Of a stretch of DNA of 64,000 nt, positions 22,128-32,775 are shown piece by piece. The DNA comes from Actinomucor elegans (Eukaryota > Mucoromycota > Mucoromycetes > Mucorales > Mucoraceae). The position numbers were made by a program, and so were the translations under genes. The notes under the pieces are model-generated. The model did not search any database. It was given only the letters and a program-made list of their open reading frames with translations, and was not told the origin of the DNA. Numbering within the stretch: position 1 is the stretch's first letter; each line of letters opens with the position of its first letter. The stretch spans positions 1,240,001 through 1,304,000 of the forward strand of contig JAMSLZ010000002.1 of assembly GCA_026027325.1 (NCBI GenBank), written 5' to 3'.

Positions 22128-23657
22128 ATGACAACAGCCCCAAAGAACAATGGTTATCATGCAACTATTATAGAGCCACATCCAAGAATACGAGCTTCTT
22201 CTACGCCCAATTCATCCAAAATATCTTTAAGCAGCAGCAGCAGCCAGCTATTACCCCCACCACCTATTCCACCACCTCATGGCGTTGTCTACCAACAAAA
22301 TAATAGCCAAAATACATCGTTCGCATCTTTAAATACAGAGTATCCCAATAATCGACCTGAGGATATGCAGTACTTCCAGCAAAGCCAGCCTATAGCGAGA
22401 AACATGGTTGAGCCAGTTGAGGATCACGACTATTTACCTGACAGCTCTTTACATATGGCCATTTTGGCAGGCAAACGCCGCCATGATCGAATCTACAACC
22501 CACCTATTGACCCCAGTTTCCCGCCAGTAACAGTAGAAAATATCAACAAGCTGCGTCAAGAGTCACAAAACACGCGGGATCCTCAACTACAATTTTTTTA
22601 TGCTCGATATCTACTTGACGCAGCTGTCAAACAGCTGAAACCAAACCCTCAAGATCCTAAACGTGCGCAACAACTCAAAGAAAGCTTAGTAAACGAAGCA
22701 CTCAAGATAATGCGTAAACTGGCTTCGCATAAAATTGGCATGGCTGATGCACAGTTCTTTCTTGGCAATTGTTACGGTAGCGGATTGTGGGTTTCGAAAG
22801 CAGATATGGATAAAGCATTTAGCTTTTATATGCAAGGGTCTAAACAGAACCATCCTGAATGTACGTATCGAGCAGCTGTGTGTTATGAACTTGGCTTGGG
22901 CACGAAGAAGGATCAACGCTATGCCATGCAGTTTTATCGAAAGGCGGCGAATGCCAGTGATCCTTCAGCTATGTACAAGTTAGGAGTGATACTATTGAAT
23001 GGGCTATTAGGCCAGAGCAAAAATCCTCGAGAAGCTATGTCTTGGTTTTTGAGAGCTGCACAGGTTGCAGATGAAGAACATCCACAGTGCCTGCATGAGT
23101 TGGGGTTGGCCTATGAAAGAACAGAGAAGGATAGCTTACCTTCAGTGATTCCAGATATCGAGTATGCGAGAGAGCTATTTAGTCAGGCCGCCCAACTGGG
23201 ATTTGCACCTTCGCAGTATAAGTTAGGATTAGCATATGAGCATGGGTATTTGCAATGCCCTATTGATCCACGCCGATCCATTGCGTGGTATTCCAGAGCA
23301 GCGGAACAGGATGATTCTAATGCGGAATTGGCATTGTCGGGTTGGTATTTGACAGGTTCTGAAGGCGTGCTAAGGCAAAATGATACAGAAGCTTATTTAT
23401 GGGCGAAGAAAGCGGCCGATCGTGGATTGGCTAAAGCAGAGTATGCAGTAGGCTATTATACAGAAACAGGCGTAGGTACACCGCCTAACCTCGAGATAGC
23501 GAAAGAGTGGTATACAAAAGCTGCTTCCCATGGCGAAAAAAAGGCGATACAGCGACTACAATTGTTTAATCAACAACAAACGACAGTAAAAAGAAGACCT
23601 ACACGAGATAAAAATGGGAAACCCAATGCTAAAGATTCTGACTGTAGGGTTATGTAA
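22128..23657 (+). CDS. SKT5: Sel1-repeat chitin synthase activator, Skt5/Chs4-like, 509 aa
   Basis: Intronless. The ATG at 22128 is used; seven extra in-frame codons upstream lack an ATG. The N-terminal 130 residues are low-complexity and rich in Ser, Pro and Gln. From about residue 140 the protein is a tandem array of Sel1/TPR-like helical repeats (A-x-x-x-L-G-x-x-Y-x-x-G). Examples are AQFFLGNCYGSGLWVSKADM, CYELGLGTKKDQRYAM, MYKLGVILLNG, LAYEHGYLQC and YAVGYYTETGVGTPPN. In yeast, Skt5/Chs4 binds and activates chitin synthase III at the bud neck. The last four residues, C-R-V-M, form a CaaX prenylation box, as in yeast Skt5, supporting a membrane-attached activator. A basic stretch (VKRRPTRDKNGK) precedes it. 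Confidence 0.85.
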   Translation: MTTAPKNNGYHATIIEPHPRIRASSTPNSSKISLSSSSSQLLPPPPIPPPHGVVYQQNNSQNTSFASLNTEYPNNRPEDMQYFQQSQPIARNMVEPVEDHDYLPDSSLHMAILAGKRRHDRIYNPPIDPSFPPVTVENINKLRQESQNTRDPQLQFFYARYLLDAAVKQLKPNPQDPKRAQQLKESLVNEALKIMRKLASHKIGMADAQFFLGNCYGSGLWVSKADMDKAFSFYMQGSKQNHPECTYRAAVCYELGLGTKKDQRYAMQFYRKAANASDPSAMYKLGVILLNGLLGQSKNPREAMSWFLRAAQVADEEHPQCLHELGLAYERTEKDSLPSVIPDIEYARELFSQAAQLGFAPSQYKLGLAYEHGYLQCPIDPRRSIAWYSRAAEQDDSNAELALSGWYLTGSEGVLRQNDTEAYLWAKKAADRGLAKAEYAVGYYTETGVGTPPNLEIAKEWYTKAASHGEKKAIQRLQLFNQQQTTVKRRPTRDKNGKPNAKDSDCRVM

Positions 23658-24325
23658 ATACTAATTATTTAATAAACTATAGAATCAAGAGACTTGATTC
23701 TTTACGATATGCTATGAGTAAAATTGCGCACACTTTTTGAATAAACCTTCAACGAAAAAATATCGTACACGATATTAAAAAAAAGCTGCTTACTAGGCCA
23801 GAGATGCCAATGATGATCGTATTATTAACATCGATGATTTTAAGCGATCCTCCAAAGTTATTCAACTTGAATATAATATACTGTAGTATAGTTCCAAGCT
23901 CTACCAATTGGAAAAAATGCACAATTTCGGAATTCCTTTTTTTTTTTTTCGTTTACTGTTCTTCCGTCTTGTTTTCATTCAATTCAATGCTATTAATATT
24001 CTATCATTTATTTACTACGAGAGCTGTTTATTGTGCGAACTATTTTTTATTTATTATGCGAAAATTTATCTTAAAAATAAACGGATAAAGTTTAAAATTA
24101 CTAGAAACCAGTGCCTAGAAACGAAAAGTCGGTGCCCTAATAACGAGAAGCAAAGTTCGTGTCATTATAGTGGTAACATCTCCATTCAAAACCCGAATAA
24201 AACAAAATGCGGTGTTTTAATCAATGCGCTTGCACACCATAATATAATACTTTCAAACGACTGAAAAATTTTAATTTCTTCATTCGTTTTCTTTCATATA
24301 TCCCTCAGCTTGTAAATATATAATA
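23658..24325. other. Intergenic region
   Basis: AT-rich, with an AATAAA poly-A signal at about 23670 for the Skt5-like gene. Open frames here (23804-24088, 23908-24264) are T-rich noise. TATA-like CATATAT (24295) lies about 30 bp before the histone deacetylase ATG. Confidence 0.5.
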
Positions 24326-25939
24326 ATGGCACGACGTAATCATAACGACGAAGACGATGAAGAAATGTCTACTTTTTCTGAAGATTATCGATCGCAGCAG
24401 AAAGCTAAACACATGTCAGCGAGTAACAGTATACGCTTAGCCTCACATAATAAAACCCGAGTCGCCTACTTTCATGACGAAGGTGTTGGCAATTATCACT
24501 ACGGTGTAAATAATAAAACTTGACACTATGTACCAAAACCTGTAAACTTATCAATTTTTTTCGATAGGAACGCCATCCAATGAAACCCCATCGTTTGACA
24601 TTAACTAATCATTTAGTACTTAAATACGGCATGCATGACAAAATGGAGATATTTCAACCTAGAAGAGCCACAGACGATGAAATTCTCAACTTCCATTCTT
24701 CAGATTACGTCGATTTTTTAAAAAGGTAAAAATGAATCCCGATTACCAGTATAATATGTTCATAATTGTATGTAGAGTGACTCCAGACAATGCAGACAAG
24801 TTTGAAAAGCTATTTCAACGGTTCAATGTTGGAGACGATTGTCCTATCTTTGACGGTATATACGACTTTTGTCAGCGGTATGCAGGTGCAACAATTGAAG
24901 CATCACGTAAACTGATCGCCAATGGAGCTGATATATGTATCAATTGGTCTGGTGGATTGCACCATGCAAAGAAAAGCGAAGCCAGCGGTTTTTGTTACGT
25001 CAATGATATTGTACTTGGCACGTTGGAGCTATTGAGGTGGGTTTGGACAGCTATGCTTGAAGATACAAAGACTCATTTGATTCTAGATACTTTCCACGCG
25101 TATTATACATTGATATCGACATTCACCACGGTGATGGTGTGCAGGAAGCTTTCTATTCGACTGATCGCGTTATGACTGTCAGCTTTCACAAATACAATGG
25201 CGACTTCTTTCCAGGCACAGGCCATATCGATGAAATCGGCAGTTCACTTGGCAAATATTACTCGGTCAATGTACCCTTACGTGACGGTATAGATGACGAC
25301 GCATATGTTTGGTTGTTTAAAGAAGTGATTGATGCAGTGATCGGTACTTTTCAACCTTCAGCCATTGTTTTGCAGTGCGGTGCAGATTCATTAGGATGTG
25401 ATCGACTCGGCTGTTTTAACCTTTCTATTCGGGCGCACGGCAAATGTGTGCAAATCATCAAGAACTTCAATATCCCATTGTTGGTGGTAGGTGGTGGTGG
25501 ATACACAGTGCGCAATGTTGCTAGATGCTGGACATACGAGACTTCTGTGCTGGTAGACACAACGCTGAGCGAAGATTTGCCACCAAATGAATACCGCGAC
25601 TTTTTCAAACCAGATTACAAACTTCATCCTGATCTCAAAGGACGTGTTGAGAATCAGAACGATATGCCTTATTTATTAAAGGTGAGGGAGCGTGTCATGG
25701 AGCAATTGAGGTATTTGGATGCAGCACCAAGTATTCAGATGCAGGAGATTCCACCAGATATTCAAGGATTCTTGGATGGTGAACAGGAACAGCGTGAACT
25801 AGAAGAAGATACTCAAAAGGCCAAGGATAGACGGCCGCCTCGAGGACCACGCGTCGCGTCAGAAGCTGAATGGTTTGAAAATGATAAAGATAATGAAGGC
25901 GAGGCTCAGGATTCTTCTTGGCCAATGGATCTGTCATAA
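24326..25939 (+). CDS. HOS2: Class I histone deacetylase, Hos2/HDAC3-like, 4 exons, 483 aa
   Basis: Zinc-dependent deacetylase of histone tails, expected in a Set3/SMRT-type complex. Exons: 24326-24505, 24568-24725, 24776-25036, 25087-25939; introns 50-62 nt. Residues about 40-70 carry [16 protein letters not shown] and HPMKPHRL, the class I signature. The catalytic His pair is at 175-176 ([19 protein letters not shown]). Zinc ligands are Asp211 and His213 (DIDIHHGDG) and Asp300 ([17 protein letters not shown]). The catalytic Tyr is 339 ([14 protein letters not shown]). The acidic C-terminal tail (about residues 420-483) is species-specific. Hos2 is preferred over Rpd3 because of the N-terminus and tail; this subfamily call is a judgement. 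A TA dinucleotide repeat follows the stop. Confidence 0.93.
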
Positions 25940-25968
25940 TTTTTATTAGATAATAAACCAGTTTGTAT

Positions 25969-25993
25969 TATATATATATATATATATATATAA
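25969..25993. repeat. (TA)n microsatellite
   Basis: About 11 TA units just downstream of the histone deacetylase stop and poly-A signal. Confidence 0.8.
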
Positions 25994-26066
25994 GTGATTT
26001 ATTGCGTAAAAAAAATGAGGGAATGGGGGGGTTATATAATGAAATAATTTATGCGAAAAAAAAAAG

Positions 26067-28569
26067 TTACAAGTTTTCTTGTATCAAGAGTTTGGGCAGA
26101 TCCTTAACAATAGCATACTTCCATTGACAAAGCTTATTGTAAATATCTAGTAATACAATGGCGTCGCAAGCGCCATAGGTGATTTGCTTGTCTGATAATG
26201 GTCTCATCTCCCAATTACTCAATTGCTGACGCTTGTTTAAACCTACACCCAGGAAAGTGAATACCAGCCCTGCCAATCCACCTGAAATTACTTCGCCGTG
26301 TTTTGACTTGATAATCTTCATATCTAACAAATGAGACAGTTTCCATTCTGTAGAAGAAGGGATTGACTGATGTAACATGTCTAAATCGCCACTGAAATCA
26401 TAAGCTATTATCATTATTAGTGTTTAATCGAAAACGCTGTTTAGCTATACTTACCTAATTTAAGAATATGATCATCTTCGAAGAATAACCTCAAGATAAT
26501 TTCAGTTAGTCGGTACAGATGTTTTTTTTCCGGTTCAAAAATGGTTTTTAAATCCAACAAGAACACGTAGCCCTCAATATCAGTAGCAATCTGCATCAGG
26601 GCAGTCTTGACTGGACCCACACTGGCAAAAGCAGGTATCCATTCTGTATCCATACCGCAGATGTTTGAAACACTCAATACTTCCTTCATTTGCATCAAAG
26701 TCGCTTGAGAATCTACCCATACCACTTTTGCTCTTGCAGGTAACGCATATTCATTGCAACTGGATCCATTAGGTGCCATAGTGCGCTTATTACCGCCATT
26801 AATGCTCTTTTTGGGTGATGAAAACGTAGAACGATGACGAGACAATTGCTCGCCTTTCACTACACCTAACAACCTCTGGTTTAATGGTAAAGCATTATAG
26901 CGACAATAAAACTCTTGCTGCTTGTACCGAGACGCGAAATAAGGTGGTGCTACTGTATCGCCCGTATCAATCAGCTCTTTAATAGCTAGACGCGCTAGTA
27001 CTGGATCATTCTCACATACAGAATCAATTAAGCCGTTGAAATTAGAGCTGGCTTCGATAGATAAATCATTATCTTCAGACTGCTGAATAGCGCGTTGAGC
27101 TAATAAAAATCGCAAACATGCATACCGTTGCGATAGCCAGATAAAATAATACTTGTTGGGCTCTATATTTAATTCCTTAATGATCTTGGCACCACAGTTC
27201 ATTAGATCTTTTTGGAACTTGCGTTCTTTGAGTCGAGTCAGTTGTGCCGTTTGATCTGTGCCATCAAACAGATCTTGAAGGTACTGGTGAGGCACAATAT
27301 CAAGATTCCCGGCATAGTTGAATCGTAGTTGTCGATTAATGTAATCCAATAGGCGCTCTTGTTCTTCTGGATGGTCGGCATAGAGTGTAGCTAAATACAT
27401 ACCGTGGCCAGCAGTAAAGAGTTGGTCGGCCGTTTGGTTGACGGGAAAACGTGTAAACAGATCAAGCTTGCGAATGCAGTTCACGGCTTCATCATAGTGC
27501 CTGTGCTTCATTAAAGTCTTACACAAAGCAACGCCTTCATCTTCTTCTTTACAGCCATGACCAATGAGTGTAGCAAGTTGAAAAACTTCCATGGCGTAAT
27601 AGACAATCACAGGTGAAGGAATACTAGTAATCATGCTGATGAGCTTGAGTTGATGCTCGACAGTCAGGGTATATCTGTTAATGATTTCTTCAGGCACACC
27701 TATCAATTCAGCAAAGGTGATTTCGTCCTCGCTGCTATCAGAATAAACATCATCATCTTCTTTTGCTTTTTCTTCTTCCGTAGTAGTTTCTTTTTGTTCA
27801 GTAGTAGCCTCAGTATCATCAAAAGTAATCAAGTCAACGTCAAAAGTAATCAAATTTACTTCCTCTTGTTCAGGCTGTTTACTGATCTTGCCATGGATTT
27901 GTCGCTTATCGATAGGTGTATCCAGGTACTTTGCTAACGCAGTACAAATATTATTAGCGAGTAGTCGGCGAAACTTTCCAGTCAGATCTTTGTTTTTCGT
28001 ATTATCTGCAAAATAATAGGACAGTGAAGCCAGTGCATCCTAACAAATAATGTCAGCGGTTTCCGATTACAAAGAAAAAGTATATATACCAAGATGAAGT
28101 CAGGTGGATCACTGCAATAATGCAAATGATCCTTTAATCGCATTTCAATTTGTGAATTGGTCGTTTCTATCTCTCGAATACGAACATAGATTTCGCAACT
28201 TTTGTAAACTTGGACTAGACGAGTAATCAATAGTTGAGCATCCATCTCAAAGCAAATGACTTGAAGTTCATTGTCTGAAATATATTCTATGGATACTGCT
28301 GGAGAGCTAGGCATAGGAGGTGTCAATGGTGAAGGTGTCGGAGGCGACATGGTATCAGTTGCATGTAATTTGGCATTAGGTGTAGCTGCTGGTAATAGAG
28401 ATTTTGGTAAATTTGCTCGAATGGTTCGAATGGAAGCTGGCGAGATAGAGGGCTTCTGCTTTGGTTGTGGTAGAGGTTTCTTCGTTGGGGTGTCAGGGGC
28501 AGAGGTAATTATCCATTCATCTTCAGAGGAATCTGACTCTACCATGTTCACTGCACCAAGACTAGTCAT
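26067..28569 (-). CDS. DEDDy 3'-5' exonuclease (EXD3/Mut-7-like), 3 exons, 800 aa
   Basis: Minus-strand exons: 28569-28090, 28039-26455, 26404-26067, both introns 48-50 nt and in phase. The start ATG at 28569 (MTSLGAVNM) is preferred to any upstream in-frame codon, since the extension is low-complexity. The first about 110 residues are acidic and Pro/Ser-rich (SDSSEDEW). A long helical middle region follows, resembling the N-terminal helical part of Mut-7/EXD3 proteins. The exonuclease domain occupies about residues 595-790. Motif I is GMDTEW (Asp about 624, Glu about 626), motif II lies in FSGDLDML, and motif III is YGACDAIVLL (Tyr and Asp about 765-769), the DEDDy pattern. It likely trims RNA or DNA 3' ends; in animals Mut-7 acts in small-RNA silencing, but that role here is inference. 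Convergent with the HDAC gene, 127 bp apart. Confidence 0.85.
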
Positions 28570-29206
28570 GTCAACTACTATTATCTTGATGTCAGAGACA
28601 AAGCAAAAGAAATAAAAAAAATAAAAATAAAAGAAAAAGGAAATGGAGACAATCAAAATGCTGGCACTTCAAAGCGGGGTTTGCTTAACGAAAAAATTCA
28701 AAAGATTATATGATTTCCGATACCTTGGTCATTTCCTCTAGGAAGTAGATTACATTTTCAAGACATAGTTTATAGTAAAGATGTATTTTTCAGATGTGAA
28801 AGTATTCTCACATATTTGTTTTTGTATTTTTCATACATCAAGAAGTCGTACTAATAGCGTAAAACCTAAAGATCAAAAAATCACGCAAAAATGTGTGTTA
28901 TGCAGATATTTTGCTGCAGAATGTTATATCCTTCTAACGCTACCCAATAAGAAATTATATTATGTATAAACTGCGTCAATATACCTTGCGTTTATCTGTA
29001 TTTTTTTGTTATATAAAGATCTTACCAAAGCGATCAACAGAAGGGCTTTTTTTTTGGAGCCAAGAATTCTTATAATTGTAGCGACGATGATGACTATCAT
29101 CATTAACCTCTGCTTCCAATTAACAAAAACTAAAACTTCTTTGGATCCTCTTCCTCTAGTAGGTTAACATTTGGAAGGATTATACATAGCTGAATAATAT
29201 AGTAAG
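28570..29206. other. Intergenic region
   Basis: About 640 bp between the exonuclease 5' end and the coiled-coil gene 3' end. No supported ORF. Confidence 0.5.
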
Positions 29207-31034
29207 TTAATGAGTCATGTTTTTATTATCATAATCATCTAATCTCGAAGCAATTCTTTGAAAGAATCGAGTGGATATACTTGGCTCATTATGAGATCGA
29301 ATCGATGAAGAAATAGTACTAGGAGCAGTTGTAAAGGTTCTTGGTGGAATGCCTCGAGTAATGAAGTTTGCATTAGCTAACCCTTCAGCAGATGAACCAC
29401 CAAATCCACCAAATCCAGTTAAAAAGCTAGCAGGTCTTAGAACCGGTTGTTTTGTTAGTTCTTCTTCGTGATGGTGTAGTAAATGATTATTATTATGCGT
29501 TGTGGTAGTATTATGATGATGATGGTTATGTTGCTGTTGTGGGGATTCTTTCTTTAGTACTGTAGATAATATAGAAGAATTGGTTGAAGAACTCGTACTA
29601 GTTGACAAACTAGCTAATCCAGCGCTTTCTCTTCTTTCAGATACTAAATACTTGAGGCCTTCTTGCGTCTTCTTTTTGTCGGCTAGTTGTGTAGTATCTG
29701 CAGTAATAATACGGTGGCGGATTTCGTTTCGAAGGTTCAAGTTTCTTTCTATCTCTTTCTGCATTTCCTGCCTAAATTCTGCCGAAAATACAGCGCCCTA
29801 CAAAGAAAGGCGGGTTAATTTACACATCAGCAGCTTATTTTTATACAGGATTACCTTGGTGATCTCGGTTTCTTTACTGATATTACCATGGGTCAACATA
29901 CCATCTTGAGAAAGGTTCGAATAAGAGGAAGGATATGCACTATGATGACTCGTACTAATACTAGTATCATCATCGTCTTGCAATTTGGGTTCACTTAGAT
30001 GGTGTATGGTATCCTGCGCTTGTTCTAATCTCACTGCATATTCTTGCGCTTGTATCACCATAGCTGCTAGCTTTTCTTCACACTCTACTTGCTGGTGTTC
30101 CAATTCTGCAATACGAGCTCTTAACTGCTCATTCTCAGTAACTACCTATAATTCAAAGACTTGTTGGTTTTCTGTTTACAATGATATATAATACGACTTA
30201 CTCTTGACAAGTCCATTTGAATGTTTTTAACGAGATGAGAAGTATTAGAGCTCGACTGTTTCTGAGAGGTAAGTGCTTTATCAAGAAGAGACTGTAAATT
30301 GGCATTGACATCTCGTGTTGCGGCTAATTTCTGTTCAACTTCTGCTAAACGTTTAGCATACACGCTGACTTTGGAGCGAGAATCCACCTATGTTTCAAAG
30401 AGATGAGCATTGGGAAGAAGACAATAGGTTATACACAATACCATTTCAGAGGCCATATCGTTCAATTGAGCAGAGAGCCCATCCATTTCTTTTCTGAATT
30501 TGGTCAATTCGCGTCTCGCTTGATCTAACTCTTGCGTCAAATAGATGCGTTCTTCTTCATCCGACAATAAAAGGCCTTCTTGTTGTATTGGGCTATCTTT
30601 ACTGCTATTTTTTGTATTGTTGGCTCTTGCTCTTAATTCGTCTTGAAACATTTTATTTTCTCTTTCTAATTGCTCGAGCTTGATTAAACTACGAGTTAGC
30701 ACGTAATCCCGCTGTAGTCTCTACAAGTTCAAACCTTGATTTGAATGGCTTCATTTGTCTCTGAAATAACGAGGCCAATACGAGCAGCTACTTCCAAATC
30801 ATTGGCAATACTCTGTCTTTCTCTCTCTTTTCGGATAATAATCTGTCGCAGAGCTTCAATATCTTCTACAGCATATACCTCCTTGATAAATGAGGGTTTA
30901 TCTAGTTCTCTTTAAAGATGAGTTTAATTATTTTATGAGCTTGGTTTTTCTTAATCATGGTTTTTGCTACCTTCTGGAGTTGTCCCAAGACGAGCTAAAC
31001 AAGGCTCTAATTCTTGTGGGAAATACGTTGTCAT
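29207..31034 (-). CDS. Coiled-coil protein, 6 exons, 513 aa, function unknown
   Basis: Minus-strand exons: 31034-30971, 30907-30735, 30678-30442, 30387-30202, 30145-29855, 29797-29207. The protein is coiled coil for most of residues 30-290 (IEALRQIIIRKERERQSIAND, LEQLERENKMFQDELRA, DQARRELTKFRKEMDGLSAQ, LRARIAELEHQQVECEEKLAA). The segment DLEVAARIG resembles the conserved start of HAP1/BICD-type cargo-adaptor coiled coils and the fungal Uds1 region; this is a weak resemblance. The C-terminal third is low-complexity with His/Thr/Asn runs (HHHHNTTTTHNNN). The intron 30734-30679 is placed using the branch-point-like TGCTAAC and phase. Probably a cytoskeletal or vesicle-tethering scaffold; not identified further. 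Confidence 0.7.
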
Positions 31035-32775
31035 TAATTTAAATTATGTATATTCTATAATCGAAAGAGTACTTTATAGTAAAAGAAAAAAACAACTTGT
31101 GTTAAAAAAGGGAGCAAACAAAAAGCCGGTGTGGGCGCGCAGGCTGCTGGAATTTCGTTCTATTTTTGATTGGCGAACGGTAAATAAACTGAGCAAAGTA
31201 ATACTGATGATCTTCATTGGATAGTTCGGTTTAATTCAACCTAATTGAACACCCACAGGTCTTGGTTGCTAGGGCTGCGAGTGAAATATTATATTCCCGG
31301 TAACCAATAAACTAAGCCCTAGGCAAGCAGGACAGTTTGAATCACTTGGAAAGAGCGTAGTAGACGATGAGGCTGTTAATGGGGGATATATGTTATATCA
31401 GGAGATTTTAATGTGAAAAGAACGTTTGAGTTGAAAAGGCTCCTGATTTTTTGTTGACATGAATCAGAGACCTGTACAATTATGTTTGAGTGTTCTGGCA
31501 GAGCAATCATTTCGAGAAATTTAACAATATAGAAAAACTGATTTGTGTACCAAAAAAAAAGTAATATAAACTATTAAGAATTCATCTTTTTTATATAGAA
31601 TAATGTAATAAAATAAAAGCTACGCTAAAGGGTATAATTCGAGTTTTTTTTTTCTTAGAACTTGATGAAGCTAATTTGTCATCTCAAAGAATATGCCAGA
31701 TACTGTACAGACTTTTAGTTCGAAAGCTTTTTCCAAACTGATGTGCATATTTAAGGGCATAAAGACATAGTAAAAAGAGGTACTCTACAATTGCGCAATC
31801 GAAAGTAAGATAATTCCAATGTATACAATAAGATAGGAAAATAGGTGTACTAAGTTAGAGGCAATAAACAAAACAAGTTGATAAAGACGCATGAACACTG
31901 AACTAGCGTGTCTTCGGCTTTATATCGTTTGAGAGTCAGCTTTGTACTGTGGCGAAGACTACAATCGGCGTGAATGACTGTTAACGAACACAACGCACTA
32001 ATGTGCTTTTCGAAGTTCAGGAGGTGACAATAATGATTAGAAAAAGAATTCTATCTGGTTGACTTGTTGGGATATTAAGAGAGAAGTATTATATGCGATA
32101 AACGCAAGCAGATATACGATCAGTGGTTACATTGGGTTTAAATTAAAAACCTCAAATGACCTTTGCACAACGGTGAAAGGATAAATGAGCCTTAGTCTCG
32201 GAAGTAAAGCAGAATTAAGCCATCGTTGGAAGGAAGTTTGTCAGGCATCCACTGGGATAGAAAGAATCTGATAAGAATCTTATTAATGAGGGTTCCGTAA
32301 ATGATGTTTAGTTGCGTGTAAAGCAAAGGGAGATTCAAATAGGATCACCAATTACACTACAAAGCCATTTTCTTTAATAAAAAAAAGTAATAATAAACAT
32401 AAGGGCTTCCTAATCTATAGAAAGTCTAGGTATGTTCTTATACCAAGAAAAAAGTCAACCCAGTCAAGGGAATCCCTTGGCAATTATCAGCATATTTGGC
32501 TTAAGCTACGCGCTTTTTGGATAAACGTATCTGTCTTTTTCAAAACGAATGAGACAACCCAACACAAAACACATTCAGCTTATTTTATTCTTTTTAAGTA
32601 AAAGAGAATGACTGGATTGTTAGCTTAACTACCATGTGAGATAAATAAATATACACGTAAGAAAACAGGGAATTTTGGCTGGCCTATTATGTATCTCTAT
32701 TTCTGTACTCGTTAATATCCAGAATTTGTAATATTTCGCCTATTTCTTTTACAAACAAAACAATAAAAAGTCATT
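31035..32775. other. Intergenic region between divergent genes
   Basis: About 1.7 kb shared 5' region of the coiled-coil gene (minus) and the membrane protein gene (plus). Short open frames (30964-31224) overlap the first exon of the coiled-coil gene and are not supported. No mobile element recognised. Confidence 0.5.

Noticed and set aside
27650..27937. 95-codon plus-strand ORF
   Set aside because: Antisense of the acidic stretch of the exonuclease gene.
30721..30734. 14-nt GT...AG micro-intron in the coiled-coil gene
   Set aside because: Far below the size a spliceosome can handle. A 56-nt intron (30734-30679) with branch-like TGCTAAC keeps the same frame and is preferred.
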